A stretch of DNA of 61,140 nucleotides, from the NCBI GenBank assembly GCA_945889495.1, contig CAMDBU010000014.1, forward strand, positions 1-61,140, given 5' to 3'. Source of the DNA: Syntrophobacter sp. SbD2. GTDB lineage: Bacteria > Desulfobacterota > Binatia > UBA9968. The position numbers and the translations under genes are program-made. Shown here piece after piece: positions 1 to 9,445 of the stretch. The notes under the pieces were generated by a model, which saw only the letters and a program-made list of their open reading frames with translations, was not told where the DNA came from and did no database searches. How positions within the stretch are numbered: position 1 is the first letter of the stretch; the number at the start of each line of letters is the position of its first letter.

Positions 1-60
1 CTCGCTCACCGCCACCCACATCCCTCTCTGCTCTTCGTGTTTTCGTTTTCCCATCGCCAT
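1..60 (-). CDS. Transposase N-terminus (partial, runs off the window)
   Basis: Twenty codons from an ATG at 60, reading MAMGKRKHEEQRGMWVAVSE, stay open to the window edge. This opening matches the usual start of DDE transposases of the IS5/IS1182-like group, which carry a DUF772-type N-terminal domain (family assignment from memory of that motif). A second possible start is the ATG at 54. Only the N-terminus is visible, so activity and exact family cannot be judged. Confidence 0.6.
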   Translation of the reverse strand, partial: MAMGKRKHEEQRGMWVAVSE

Positions 61-149
61 GCAATAAACTCTACACGATCTCTTCTTCCTGTCGATCCTC
101 ATCGCCTCGGTTACCCACTTCATTCTCGACTTTCACCACGGGCTGCTAG
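1..149 (-). mobile_element. Insertion sequence end (partial) inside a permease gene
   Basis: This is the 5' end of an IS read on the minus strand; the rest lies beyond the window. It holds the transposase start at position 60 and about 85 bases of terminal sequence. The permease gene on the other side loses its reading at about 146-149, where a CTAG palindrome sits, so the junction is placed there. The terminal inverted repeat cannot be confirmed because the other end is missing. The junction is exact to only a few bases. Confidence 0.6.
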
Positions 150-1916
150 ACCCAAGAAGCTCGCGACGAAAAGTCCGGTGGACGCTTTGGACGGCGTCTT
201 ATAGCCCAAGCTCTCGGATAGGTTGATGAGCATTTGGCTGGTGATCACGGTGCGCGCGGTCTGCTGCGGGATCAGCGCCATGACCACCACGCCCATGATG
301 CCGGTGGCGATGACTTGCCAGTGAAAGTTCAACGGGAACATCCGCACCAAATGGAGCGACAATCGATAGAACAAGCCGCAGCCGGTGATCGCCGCGCCGA
401 GACCTAAAACTCCCAGCGTCATGAACCAAGTGGTGCTGGCGAAGCCGCCCATGACCGTGGGCGCCGATTCCAGCTTAGTCAGAATGACCGCCATGGCGAA
501 GACCAGGGCGACGCCGTAGTCGGGCAAAGAGCGAAACACCCAAAAGATTAGCGTCAGCGAGATCAGGCCCAATAATTTAGTTCCCGAGGGCTCCAAGCCG
601 ATGTCGGGCACGGCGAACCAGAGATAGCCGCCGACGCCAAGACCGAGGATCGCGCCGAACCATTTGCTCAAGGGCGCCGATTGTAATGCCGCGGCGGTCA
701 CGCGCCAGCGGCGCGGCGATTCCTCGCCGCTGCGTTCGCCGTTAAACGACACCGGCTCGGACGTGCTATCGGCGTAGTGTTCCGGCAAGGTCATGTCGCG
801 ATCGATCAAACTCAAGGCGCTGCGCAGCTGGCCGATCGCCTGGCCATACTCTTTGCGTTTCGCCAGGGTATCGGCGACGCGCCGGTAGCTCGCCACCGCT
901 TCGCCGGCGGCGGCGCGCTGGGACAGGACTTCTTGATAGGCGCGCAGGGCGGCCGGCAGATCGCCCAACTGGATAAAGATGTCGCTCTTGAGCGTGACCA
1001 GGGCGGTGTCGGCAATGAAGTATTCGCGCGGCATGCGGTCGAGAATATTTCTGACAAATTGCGCCGCCGCCATCAGCGTCTCCTGGCTCTGGGCCTTGAG
1101 ATGTTTGATCACCTCGGGCCAGTCCGGCACCTCGGCGGCATGGTGCACCGCTTGCTGCCAGTCGCCCAGGGCGGCGTAGCGTTTGGCGAAATTGCCATGC
1201 AGCTGTTGCTGGACGTCGCTGCCGTCGACAGTGAGCAGCTTTTCGTGCAAAAAATCCTTAAAGAAACTATGAAACTCGATGCGCTCGTTGCCGAGATGGC
1301 GCACCAAGGGCGACTGGCCTTTGCTCAAGTCGGCGACCACCTTGGCGATGCTCTTCGATTGAAATAATTGCTCGACGGTGGCGCTGTCCATGGCGCTGAG
1401 CAGCGCGGCGTGGCGGAAAAACTCCTGTTGGCGCGGCGACCGGCCCGAGTAAAACTCTTCGGCCAACGAATTGAAGGCTTCGCGGCCGGTGGAATATTGC
1501 CGGTCGATGAACGATAGCCGCTTGCTCAATGTCGCGCAGAATTGCCGCAGCCAGCTCGGGTGCTTGTCGATCAGGTCGTCCCACTCCTGGCGGCTCAGCC
1601 GCCAGAGCGTGGAGTCCTTGACCGTGACGATGGTCGCCGAACGGGTTTCACCCGACAATAAGGCCATCTCGCCGAACCAATTTTGCGCGCCCAAAATCGC
1701 CACGATCTCGGAATTGCCGGCGCCGCTGTCGACGACTACTTGGACGGCGCCGGACTGAATAAGATAAAACGCGTCGCCCTGATCGCCTTGGCGGAAGATG
1801 GTCGCGCCGGCGGCGAGGTTACATTCCTCCATCTTGCCCATGATCTTGGCGACATCTTCGCGCGACAGGCTCGAGAAGATTGGGATGCCTCTTATGGTAT
1901 CGGCCAGTGGTTCCAT
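120..1916 (-). pseudogene. cNMP-binding / helical-repeat / SLC13-like permease fusion, 3' end lost to IS
   Basis: Three parts are visible. Residues about 15-130 form a cyclic-nucleotide-binding domain with the phosphate cassette GEMALLSGETRSAT. Residues about 150-390 are helical and resemble the region after the ATPase of MalT/LuxR-type regulators (FHSFFKDFL, then TPR-like helices). From about residue 420 there are membrane helices like those of the SLC13/DASS anion transporters (IPQQTARTVITSQM). SLC13 membrane domains usually exceed 400 residues; only about 170 remain. The last codons, before the stop at 120, come from the inserted IS, so the transporter is almost certainly inactive. Before disruption it was probably an anion permease gated or sensed by cNMP; the substrate is unknown. 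Its start lies 7 bases upstream of the next minus-strand gene end region, suggesting the last gene of an operon. Confidence 0.75.
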
Positions 1917-1923
1917 GGTCGGC

Positions 1924-2976
1924 TCAGCGGATCACCTTGTCGGCACGCTTCAATACCGCCGGCGGCAGCTGCATGCCCATATAGTTTGCCGTGCGGTAGT
2001 TAACGATGAAGTCGAATTTATCGGCCCGTTCGATGGTCGGCAGGGCGGCCTTGGGATCTTTCAAGATCGCTCCAAGCATGGCGCCGGCGCGCCGTCCCAT
2101 GGCGAGATAGCTCGGGCCGTAGGCGGCGGTGGCGCCCTGGATCGCCCAGGATTCTTCGTTGAACATGGACGGCAATTTTTTCTGCCGCGCCGTGGTGAAG
2201 ATGAATTCCGCCTCGCCCTCGACCAGATCGTCGGGCACATGAAACAGCGCCGCCCCCGGCGCCGGGCGCAAGTTGGTCAAAGTATTTTTCAATTCGTCGG
2301 CCGACTTGACGCCATGGTTGACCACCGTGAGGCCGAGTTTTTTCGCCGCCGTCTGGGCGAAGGCGAAATTGTCGCGGGAAAAATTATTGTTGCTGTCGAA
2401 AAAAATATGCACTTCGCGGAGCTCGGGGATGAGTTCTTTAAACAGTGCCAAACGCTTTTCGGTTTTCTCCACGGCGAAGCCGGCGATGCCGGTCAAATTG
2501 CGCGCCGCTTCGCTCATGCTTTTCACCATGCCCGCCGCCATCGGATCGCCGGGATGGACAAAGACGATGGGAATCTCGCTAGTGGCGCCGGCCGCCACCG
2601 TGGTCGCACGGGTGCCGGTGGTGAAGATCGCCGCAACTTTGAGCTTTAGGAGTTCGTCGGCGGCGGGGCGCAGCGCGCTGCGGTCGCCCTTGGTATTGCG
2701 GGTGTCAAAAATTAAATTCTTGCGCTCGACATAGCCTAGCCGTTTGAGCTCTTCATGGATGCCCTTGAGGGCTTGAGTCTGGGCGCGGCCCAGTTCCGGC
2801 AACAGGACGCCGATGCGCAGTTTGGTCTGGGCTTGGGCGGTGGTGCTCAGCAGGAACAGCAACGCCAGCAGTTGGAGCGCTGCGCTGATCCTGCGCACCG
2901 TAGGCGCGGAGTCCTTCGACAGTCTCAGGACGAACGGATCGCGAGTTGGCCTGAGTGATGATCGCTCGCTTGTCAC
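1924..2976 (-). CDS. ABC transporter substrate-binding protein (ABC_sub_bind family)
   Basis: A 350-residue periplasmic binding protein of the ABC_sub_bind/TrpX-like type: IGVLLPELG at the mature N-terminus, GYVERKNL, IPIVFVHPGDPMAAGMV, and the C-terminal PPAVLKRADKVI. The hydrophobic signal segment (LQLLALLFLLSTTAQA) starts only near residue 32, so the N-terminal tail is unusually long. That tail includes a dispersed CTTCGAC/CTCAGGAC repeat translated as FVLRLSKD. The GTG start overlaps the stop of the upstream MBL-fold gene (GTGA), implying translational coupling. A later start cannot be excluded. No permease or ATPase of its class lies nearby and the ligand is unknown. Confidence 0.85.
   Translation of the reverse strand: MTSERSSLRPTRDPFVLRLSKDSAPTVRRISAALQLLALLFLLSTTAQAQTKLRIGVLLPELGRAQTQALKGIHEELKRLGYVERKNLIFDTRNTKGDRSALRPAADELLKLKVAAIFTTGTRATTVAAGATSEIPIVFVHPGDPMAAGMVKSMSEAARNLTGIAGFAVEKTEKRLALFKELIPELREVHIFFDSNNNFSRDNFAFAQTAAKKLGLTVVNHGVKSADELKNTLTNLRPAPGAALFHVPDDLVEGEAEFIFTTARQKKLPSMFNEESWAIQGATAAYGPSYLAMGRRAGAMLGAILKDPKAALPTIERADKFDFIVNYRTANYMGMQLPPAVLKRADKVIR
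2911..2939. repeat. Dispersed CTTCGAC..CTCAGGAC repeat inside a gene
   Basis: The segment reads GTCCTTCGACAGTCTCAGGA followed by CGAACGGAT. The imperfect palindrome CTTCGAC/CTCAGGAC is a repeat seen in many bacterial genomes, and a second copy lies at 9515-9538. Here it is in frame within the N-terminal tail of a binding-protein gene and codes for part of PFVLRLSKD. Confidence 0.7.
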
Positions 2977-3893
2977 AGCTTCAACTCCAAGCCCTGGTAG
3001 GCGATCATTGAGTTGGCGAAAAGTTTTTTACTGAGCTTTTCGATACGCTTCATGGCCGGGTCGTCATGCTGCGGCTCGTGATGATACAGCACCAGCTGTT
3101 TGACCTCGGCTTTGGCCGCGGCTTCGACCGCCATCTCAACGGTGCTATGGCCCCAGCCTTGTTTTGATTTGGTCTTGGAATGGTACTCGCCGTGCAGATA
3201 TTGGGCGTCATGGATCAACAGGTCGGCGCCGCGGGCGAATTCGATGACATCGGCGTAACCACCGGGCTGCTGCTCGACATCGGTGGCGTAGACCAAGGTC
3301 TTGCCGGCGTAGCTCACCCGATAGAGCATCACGCCGTCGCGCGGATGGGCTGGGCTCTTGTGGCTTTCGACGATCAGTTGACGATTTACTGAGGGTCGCG
3401 CCGCGGTCGACTTGCCGATGGTTGGCGGTTTGCCGGGCGCGCCGAAGCGCAAGGTCTCGCCGCCGCGCAGTGAATGAATGGCGCTTTTGCCCTTGAATTC
3501 ATCCAGTGAAATCGGAAACAGGTTGCTATGGGATAACTGGCGCAAGGTTTGCCGCAAAGCTGACGCCGAGCGGCCGGGACCGTAGATGAACGAACGCGTG
3601 CCGGCGCTCAGCAGTGGCTCGTAAAAAAACAGCCCCATCAAGTGATCGATATGGGTATGGCTTAAGAAAATATAACTGTCGGCCGCGGCGGCAGCGCGCC
3701 GGCCAATCGCTTTGCCGAGCGCGATGATGCCGGTGCCAGCGTCGAAGATCAGCCGGCGGCCGGCGACGTTAACCTCGACGCAGGAAGTATCGCCGCCGAT
3801 GGCGCGGGTGGCCGCGCTGGCGGTGGGATAACTGCCGCGCACGCCCCAAAAGCGCACTTTAAATTCATTAGTTCTGGTTGCCATCGCCGCCAT
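2973..3893 (-). CDS. MBL-fold metallo-hydrolase
   Basis: About 306 residues with the metallo-beta-lactamase signature: FWGVRGSYP and GGDTSCVEV at the start, the metal-binding SHTHIDHLMG motif, ATDVEQ, HDAQY and a late YHHEPQHDD. This pattern belongs to the PhnP/RNase-Z-like branch often annotated as MBL-fold hydrolase, whose substrates are usually phosphodiesters or unknown. The reading frame extends to 3941, but the extra residues (PVVYSFIFP) look unrelated, so an ATG at 3893 or 3884 is preferred; none has a strong ribosome-binding site. It is followed without a gap by the binding-protein gene. Confidence 0.85.
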   Translation of the reverse strand: MAAMATRTNEFKVRFWGVRGSYPTASAATRAIGGDTSCVEVNVAGRRLIFDAGTGIIALGKAIGRRAAAAADSYIFLSHTHIDHLMGLFFYEPLLSAGTRSFIYGPGRSASALRQTLRQLSHSNLFPISLDEFKGKSAIHSLRGGETLRFGAPGKPPTIGKSTAARPSVNRQLIVESHKSPAHPRDGVMLYRVSYAGKTLVYATDVEQQPGGYADVIEFARGADLLIHDAQYLHGEYHSKTKSKQGWGHSTVEMAVEAAAKAEVKQLVLYHHEPQHDDPAMKRIEKLSKKLFANSMIAYQGLELKL

Positions 3894-4018
3894 GTAAAGC
3901 AGATTTACCGGGAAAATAAAAGAATAAACCACCGGCGCCATGGACCAATTACGCCGACCAATCTTGCGGTAGCCGCTCGGTCTACGTACAGTTGGCCGGT
4001 GTCAATGGAGGATCGACA

Positions 4019-5089
4019 GTGAACCGAAACTGGCTGGTTACGGCATTCTTCTTTGCCTTGCTGCTGCTGATTCTCTACGGCGCCTACCTGATTATCAGCC
4101 CGTTTATCACCGCCATCACCTGGGCGCTGATCCTGGCGATCCTGGTCTATCCGCTTTACGCCTGGCTGCTCCGGCTACTACGCGGACGGGCGTCCCTGGC
4201 CGCGGTGATCGTCATCGTGTCGATTACTCTGTTGGTCATCGCGCCGGGCTTCGAAGCCGCTTGGTTTCTCTCCGACGAAGCGGTCGAGCTGGTGCAGACG
4301 GTGCGCACGCTGGTCAGCGAAGAGGGACTCAAGGAATGGGCCGCCAGGCCTTGGGTGCAACAGCTGCAAAGCTGGTGGAGCATGATGTCGTTCCGCCTGA
4401 TGGATTTCAAAATCAATTGGAAGGAAGCGCTGGTGCAAGGCGCCCAGGCGTCGTCGTCATTTCTGGTCGGCCAGGTGCGCGGCATCGCGCAAAATGTCCT
4501 GGTGTTCGCCGTCAACTTCGTAATCGCTCTATTCACGCTGTTTTTTTTGCTGCGCGACGGCGCCGAAATCTTGCAGCGTTTGCAGCGGCTGCTGCCGATG
4601 GACCGGGAGCATCAGGAGCGCTTGCTCAAAAATGTCGTCGACGCGGTTATCGCCGTGGTCCATGGCTCGCTGGTCGTTGCCACCGTTCAGGGGCTCCTTG
4701 CCGGTCTGGCCTATTGGGCCACCGGCGTGCCGTTTTCTTTACTCTGGGGCGTGGTCACCGCGTTCGTGTCGCTCTTGCCGGTGGGCGGCTCGGCGCTGGT
4801 TTCGATACCGGCGGCGATTTATTTGTTTCTCCAAGGCGAAACCGTCCGGGGTATTGTCTTACTGGTTTGGTGCTTGGGCTTTGTCGGCATGGTCGACAAT
4901 ATCTTGAAACCATTGTTGATCGGCAATCGCTTGGGCTTGCCGGTGTTGTTTCTGTTCTTCGGCATTCTCGGCGGCCTTTCCTTGTTCGGCGCCGTCGGCA
5001 TCATTCTCGGTCCGGCGCTGTTCGCGCTCTTGCGCGCGCTGCTCGATCTCTATTCCGAAGAGTACGCTAAGGCGGAGGCGAAGGATTAG
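4019..5089 (+). CDS. AI-2E family transporter (PerM/YdiK-like membrane protein)
   Basis: A 356-residue integral membrane protein with two N-terminal helices, a soluble segment of about 100 residues (EEGLKEWAARPWV...), and a C-terminal helix bundle with FALFTLFFLLRDG and the conserved PLLIGNRLGLP near the end. This is the AI-2E/PerM permease layout; members export small molecules or act as Na+/H+ antiporters, and the substrate here is not predictable. The GTG at 4019 is chosen because GGAGG at 4007-4011 lies seven bases ahead; the longer reading from a TTG at 3992 lacks such a site. It is transcribed away from the MBL gene. Confidence 0.88.
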   Translation: MNRNWLVTAFFFALLLLILYGAYLIISPFITAITWALILAILVYPLYAWLLRLLRGRASLAAVIVIVSITLLVIAPGFEAAWFLSDEAVELVQTVRTLVSEEGLKEWAARPWVQQLQSWWSMMSFRLMDFKINWKEALVQGAQASSSFLVGQVRGIAQNVLVFAVNFVIALFTLFFLLRDGAEILQRLQRLLPMDREHQERLLKNVVDAVIAVVHGSLVVATVQGLLAGLAYWATGVPFSLLWGVVTAFVSLLPVGGSALVSIPAAIYLFLQGETVRGIVLLVWCLGFVGMVDNILKPLLIGNRLGLPVLFLFFGILGGLSLFGAVGIILGPALFALLRALLDLYSEEYAKAEAKD

Positions 5090-5189
5090 CGCGGCCGGTT
5101 GGCTTCTCCGGCTAATTCTGAATATATAGACCGCGAATTGGGTAATGAAGAGAAGAGGGTTACCGCACAAATCTCAAAAGGAGAAACAT

Positions 5190-5435
5190 ATGACCGTCGA
5201 TAAAGAATTTTTCAACGTCAAGTACAAAGAGGGATCGCTCGATCCGAAAACCGCGCAGCTGATTTTCTTCGCCGTGTGCATCGCCATCGGTCATGAAGAC
5301 GGCGCCAACCTGCACCTGGCCAAGGCGCGCGAGTGCGGCGCGACCGCGGATGAGATCAACGAAGCGGTGGTTTACGCCATGCGTCCAGCGGCGGCCAAGG
5401 TGCGCAACCTGGCCAAAGCGGTGATTGCTCGATAG
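5190..5435 (+). CDS. AhpD/carboxymuconolactone-decarboxylase-like small protein
   Basis: An 81-residue all-helical protein matching the AhpD/CMD fold: DPKTAQLIFFAVCIAIG, then HLAKARECGATADEINEAV. Redox-active members have a CxxC pair before the conserved His; here the segment is GHEDGANLH, with no cysteine pair, so peroxidase activity by the AhpD mechanism is unlikely. The ATG at 5190 follows AAAAGGAG at 5176-5183. It sits 38 bases before cnoX on the same strand. A structural or decarboxylase-like role is possible but unproven. Confidence 0.82.
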   Translation: MTVDKEFFNVKYKEGSLDPKTAQLIFFAVCIAIGHEDGANLHLAKARECGATADEINEAVVYAMRPAAAKVRNLAKAVIAR

Positions 5436-5473
5436 ATCGTTCCAATGGTTCCAACGAAACGAGTGAATTATAC

Positions 5474-6328
5474 ATGAATCAGTGGACGATCGACGTTAAC
5501 GAAGAAAATTTCGAAGCGGCGGTGCTAGAGCGCTCCAGCGAAGTGCCGGTGCTGGTAGACTTCTGGGCCGAGTGGTGCGGACCGTGCAAGGCGCTCGGTC
5601 CGGTGCTGGAAAAACTCGCCGACGAATACGCCGGCGGTTTCATTCTCGCCAAACTCAATGTCGATGAGAATCCCAACCTTGCTGGCATGTTCGGCATTCA
5701 AGGCATTCCGGCGGTAAAACTGTTTCGCGACGGCGATCTGGCGTCGGAATTCACCGGTGCATTGCCCGAGCCCATGCTGCGCGAGTTTCTCACCAAGTTC
5801 TTACCGTCGGCGAGCGACAAGGAAGCCCAGGCGGCCATGGCGCTTGAAGCAGAAGGCAAGCTCGCCGAGGCCAAAGCCGCCTATGAGGCGATCCTGGCCG
5901 GCAACGCCGATCATGGCCAGGCGCTGTTGGGCATGGCGCGCTTGGCGGTGATCGGCGGCGATAACGGTGCGGCGCTGGAATATCTCGAGCGCATCTCCAT
6001 CATCGCCGACGAGCGCAAGGAAGCCGACCGCATGGTCGCCAAGTTGAATCTCCAAGCCGGCGGCGCGCAAAACGAAGCGGCGCTGCGGGAGAAGATCGCC
6101 GCCAACCCGAAGGATATCGAAGCCCGCTTCGATCTCGCCCAGGCGCTCGCCGGCGTCGAAAAATACGACGAAGCGCTCAGCTATTTTCTCGAAGTGGTCA
6201 AGGCCGACCGCAAGTTCAAAGACGACGGCGCGCGCAAAGCGATGATCCAAATCTTCGAAGTACTGGACGGCGAAGATCCGCTCACCGACAAGTATCGTTC
6301 GGAGCTGGCGGCGGTGTTGTTTCGGTAA
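5474..6328 (+). CDS. cnoX: Thioredoxin-TPR chaperedoxin (CnoX/YbbN-like)
   Basis: This 284-residue cytosolic protein has an N-terminal thioredoxin domain (residues 1-110; active site WCGPC with Cys35 and Cys38; cis-Pro in [11 protein letters not shown]) and a C-terminal TPR-like helical domain (about 115-284). In E. coli, CnoX binds unfolding proteins under oxidative chlorine stress and hands them to chaperones; it has an SxxC motif in place of WCGPC. The canonical motif here suggests real thiol-disulfide activity, as in the Caulobacter homologue. The gene follows the AhpD-like gene and may share its transcript. Confidence 0.9.
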   Translation: MNQWTIDVNEENFEAAVLERSSEVPVLVDFWAEWCGPCKALGPVLEKLADEYAGGFILAKLNVDENPNLAGMFGIQGIPAVKLFRDGDLASEFTGALPEPMLREFLTKFLPSASDKEAQAAMALEAEGKLAEAKAAYEAILAGNADHGQALLGMARLAVIGGDNGAALEYLERISIIADERKEADRMVAKLNLQAGGAQNEAALREKIAANPKDIEARFDLAQALAGVEKYDEALSYFLEVVKADRKFKDDGARKAMIQIFEVLDGEDPLTDKYRSELAAVLFR

Positions 6329-6337
6329 AAATGCAGC

Positions 6338-6464
6338 AGAAGAATCTCACCACAGAGGGCACAGAGATCACAGAGTGGAAGATTCGGAATCGGATGATTT
6401 AACCCCAAAAGGCGCAAAACAAGGATACGGGTTTCGTAGGGGCGGGTTTTAAACCCGCCCTCTT
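6338..6464. repeat. Dispersed repeats between cnoX and putA
   Basis: Two repeat types are visible. CACCACAGAGGGCACAGAG and a following CACAGAG lie at about 6350-6376. A near-perfect palindrome GGCGGGTTT-T-AAACCCGCC lies at 6441-6459 (nine-base arms, one-base centre). Similar GGCGGGTT..AACCCGCC hairpins occur at 10577-10596. The palindrome could end cnoX transcription but has no T run. Confidence 0.65.
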
Positions 6465-6508
6465 CAGCTTCGTGGTGAACAAGTCCTTTCTCATTTTCTG
6501 ACAATCCC

Positions 6509-9433
6509 ATGGCACTGGCGCCGGATAAGATCGAGCGGGAAGTGCAGCGGCTCGGCCGGGCGCTCTACCAGCGGGCGGCCGAGCATAAGCCGTCGTTGTT
6601 CGAAGCCCAGGACTTGCTCGGCCGGATGATCGACTGGTCGTTGGACGACGAATCGTTGCGCGTGGCGCTGTTTCGTTTCGTCGATGTGCTGCCGAGCTTG
6701 GAGTCGTCTTCTGAGATCGGCCGCCATCTCGAAGAATATTTCTCCCGGGTCGATCATGCCTTGAGTGGGTTAGCGATTCTCGCCCAGACGCTCCATGCCG
6801 GTACTTTGGTCGCGCCCATGGTGCGGCGCAACGTCATCAAGCTGGCGCGCCGTTTCATCGCTGAGGAGAGCGGCAACCACTTAACTTCGGTGCTCACGGC
6901 TTTGCGCAAGGAGCCGGCGGCGTTCACTATTGACGTTGTCGGCGAGGCGACGGTGAGCGATGGCGAAGCGGCGGCGATGCAAGGACGCTATCTCGCGCTC
7001 ATGGGCCGGCTCGCCGCGGCGAGCGCCAAGTGGCCCGACTGCCAGCAGATCGACGATTCGCCCAACGGCAAAATTCCCCGGGTCAATCTTTCGGTCAAAC
7101 TATCTTCGCTATGCGCCCGCTTCGATCCGTTGGACCCCAACACCGAAGTCATCGTGCGCCAGCGGCTGCGCGAATTATTTCGCGCCGCGTCATCGTTGGG
7201 CGCGGCGGTGACCGTCGACATGGAGCAGAACAGTTTTCGCGAGCTGACCCTGGAGATTTTTTGCGGCGTGTTGGAGGAGGACGAATTCCGCCAAGCGCCC
7301 TACGCGGCGATCGCATTGCAGGCGTACCTGATCGATGCGGCGAAAGATGTCGACGGCTTAGTTCGCTGGGCGCGACAGCAGCGCCGCCGAATCGGTGTGC
7401 GCTTGGTCAAAGGCGCCTACTGGGACAGCGAGATCGCCTGGGCCAAGCAAAAGAGCTGGCCGATTCCAGTGTTTCTCGACAAGGCGCAGACCGACGCCAA
7501 TTACGAGCAGCTGAGCCGCATGCTGCTCGAAGCCCATGATGTCATCGACGCCGCCTTCGGCAGCCACAATCTGCGCAGCCTGGCCCACGCCATCGTCGCC
7601 GCCAAGGAGATCGGCGTGCCGGCCAACGGCTACGAGATGCAAATGCTCTACGGCATGGCCGAACCGGTGCGCCAGACGATCATTCAAAACGGCCAGCGGG
7701 TGCGGGTTTACTTGCCGGCCGGCGAATTGCTGCCGGGGATTTCCTATTTGATTCGGCGGCTGATGGAGAACACCTCCAACACCTCGTTCTTGCGCCAGAC
7801 CTACGCCGACAAAAAAGACGTCGATAGCTTGATCAAAGCGCCGGTGCCAGCCAAATCGATTCCCTCAGCCAGCGTCGAGCGACAATTCGTCAACCAAGCG
7901 CCGATCGATTTCGCACCAACGGCGAACCGGGAGAAATTCGCCGCGGTAGTCGAACAAGTGCGCGGTGAATTCACCAGCAGCCGCAAACGCAGCGGCGAGT
8001 CGTGGATCGTGTCGGTGAATCCGGCCAACCCCAGTGAAGTCATTGGCCAAGTGCGGGTTTCCACGAGCACTGAAGCCGAACGAGCGATCGCCAAGGCCGA
8101 AGGTTTTTTTCCCGAGTGGCGTGGGACGCCGGCCCGGGAGCGCGCCGACATGCTTTTCAAAGCCGCCGAGATCATGCGCCAGCGGCGCTGGGAGTTGGCG
8201 GCGCAAGAGCTGTTCGAAGTCGGTAAGGGCTGGCGCGAGGCGGACGGCGATGTCTGCGAAGCGATCGATTATCTCGACTACTACGCCCACGAGATGCTGC
8301 GCTTGGCCGAACCGCGCGAGACTCAGCAGTTGCCGAGCGAAACCAATACGCACTTTTACGAGCCACGCGGCCTCGCCGCCGTGATCGCGCCGTGGAATTT
8401 CCCCCTGGCGATCCTCGCCGGCATGACCGCGGCGGCGTTGGTTACCGGCAACTGCGTGTTGATCAAACCGGCCGAACAGTCGCCGCTGATGGGCGCTTGC
8501 CTGCACGACATTCTGCGCCAAGCGGGCGTGCCCGACGACGCCTGCCAGCTGCTCCAGGGCGGCGGCGAGATTGGCGCGCAGTTGGTTCGCTCGGCGAAGA
8601 TTCATGTGATCGCGTTTACCGGCTCGCGGGAAGTCGGCTTGGAGATTCTCCGCGAAGCCTACACGACGCGGCCCGGACAGACTCACGTCAAGCGGGTGGT
8701 CTGTGAGATGGGCGGCAAGAACGCGGTGATCGTCGACAGCGATGCCGATCTCGACGAGGCAGTGGTGCATGTCATCGATTCGGCGTTTGGCTACCAAGGG
8801 CAGAAATGTTCAGCAGCCTCAAGGCTGATTCTCTTGGGCGAAATCCATGACCGTTTCCTGACGCGGCTGGTGGACGCCGTGCAGAGCTTGAAGATCGGTC
8901 CGCCGGAAGATCCGCGCAATGCCATTGGACCGGTGATCGATGCGGCGGCGCAACGGCGCATTGTTGACTACATTCGACTCGGCAAGAAGGAAGCCCAGTG
9001 CGTGGTTGAAATCGCCGCGCCCAAGGAGGGCTACTTCGTCGGCCCGGCGATCTTTCGCGATGTCGACCCGCGCAGCCGCATCGCCCAGGAAGAAATTTTT
9101 GGCCCCGTGCTGTCGGTGATCAAGGCCGATGATTTCGAGCAGGCCCTGCGGATCGCCAACGATTCCCAGTTCGCGCTCACCGGCGGCGTCTTCTCGCGCT
9201 CGCCCAATCATATCGAGCTAGCGCGCAAAGAATTTCGTGTCGGCAATCTCTATATCAACCGCGGCATCACCGGCGCCATCGTCGAACGCCAACCCTTCGG
9301 CGGTTTGAAACTCTCCGGCATCGGCAGCAAAGCCGGCGGGCCGGATTATCTATTGCAATTTCTCGAACCGCGGACGATTTCGGAAAACACCCTGCGCCAT
9401 GGGTTTGTTCCCCCGGAGCGGATGCGGAAATAG
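6509..9433 (+). CDS. putA: Bifunctional proline dehydrogenase / L-glutamate-gamma-semialdehyde dehydrogenase (PutA)
   Basis: This 974-residue enzyme oxidises proline to glutamate in two steps. The flavin-dependent proline dehydrogenase barrel spans about 110-440 (RRRIGVRLVKGAYWDSE and the R-R..ENTSNTSFLR substrate-binding segment). The NAD-dependent aldehyde dehydrogenase spans about 490-960 (PWNFPLAI near 627, Glu733 in CEMGGKNAVIV, catalytic Cys767 in GQKCSAASR, EEIFGPVLSV). There is no N-terminal ribbon-helix-helix DNA-binding domain, so unlike E. coli PutA it should not repress its own gene. It is preceded by about 180 bases of repeat DNA and has no strong ribosome-binding site. Confidence 0.96.
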   Translation: MALAPDKIEREVQRLGRALYQRAAEHKPSLFEAQDLLGRMIDWSLDDESLRVALFRFVDVLPSLESSSEIGRHLEEYFSRVDHALSGLAILAQTLHAGTLVAPMVRRNVIKLARRFIAEESGNHLTSVLTALRKEPAAFTIDVVGEATVSDGEAAAMQGRYLALMGRLAAASAKWPDCQQIDDSPNGKIPRVNLSVKLSSLCARFDPLDPNTEVIVRQRLRELFRAASSLGAAVTVDMEQNSFRELTLEIFCGVLEEDEFRQAPYAAIALQAYLIDAAKDVDGLVRWARQQRRRIGVRLVKGAYWDSEIAWAKQKSWPIPVFLDKAQTDANYEQLSRMLLEAHDVIDAAFGSHNLRSLAHAIVAAKEIGVPANGYEMQMLYGMAEPVRQTIIQNGQRVRVYLPAGELLPGISYLIRRLMENTSNTSFLRQTYADKKDVDSLIKAPVPAKSIPSASVERQFVNQAPIDFAPTANREKFAAVVEQVRGEFTSSRKRSGESWIVSVNPANPSEVIGQVRVSTSTEAERAIAKAEGFFPEWRGTPARERADMLFKAAEIMRQRRWELAAQELFEVGKGWREADGDVCEAIDYLDYYAHEMLRLAEPRETQQLPSETNTHFYEPRGLAAVIAPWNFPLAILAGMTAAALVTGNCVLIKPAEQSPLMGACLHDILRQAGVPDDACQLLQGGGEIGAQLVRSAKIHVIAFTGSREVGLEILREAYTTRPGQTHVKRVVCEMGGKNAVIVDSDADLDEAVVHVIDSAFGYQGQKCSAASRLILLGEIHDRFLTRLVDAVQSLKIGPPEDPRNAIGPVIDAAAQRRIVDYIRLGKKEAQCVVEIAAPKEGYFVGPAIFRDVDPRSRIAQEEIFGPVLSVIKADDFEQALRIANDSQFALTGGVFSRSPNHIELARKEFRVGNLYINRGITGAIVERQPFGGLKLSGIGSKAGGPDYLLQFLEPRTISENTLRHGFVPPERMRK

Positions 9434-9445
9434 GAAGAGAAGAAA

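Noticed and set aside
777-1367. Long plus-strand frame opposite the cNMP/permease gene
   Set aside because: It is antisense to a clear coding region, and its sequence is the compositional mirror of it with no recognisable domain.
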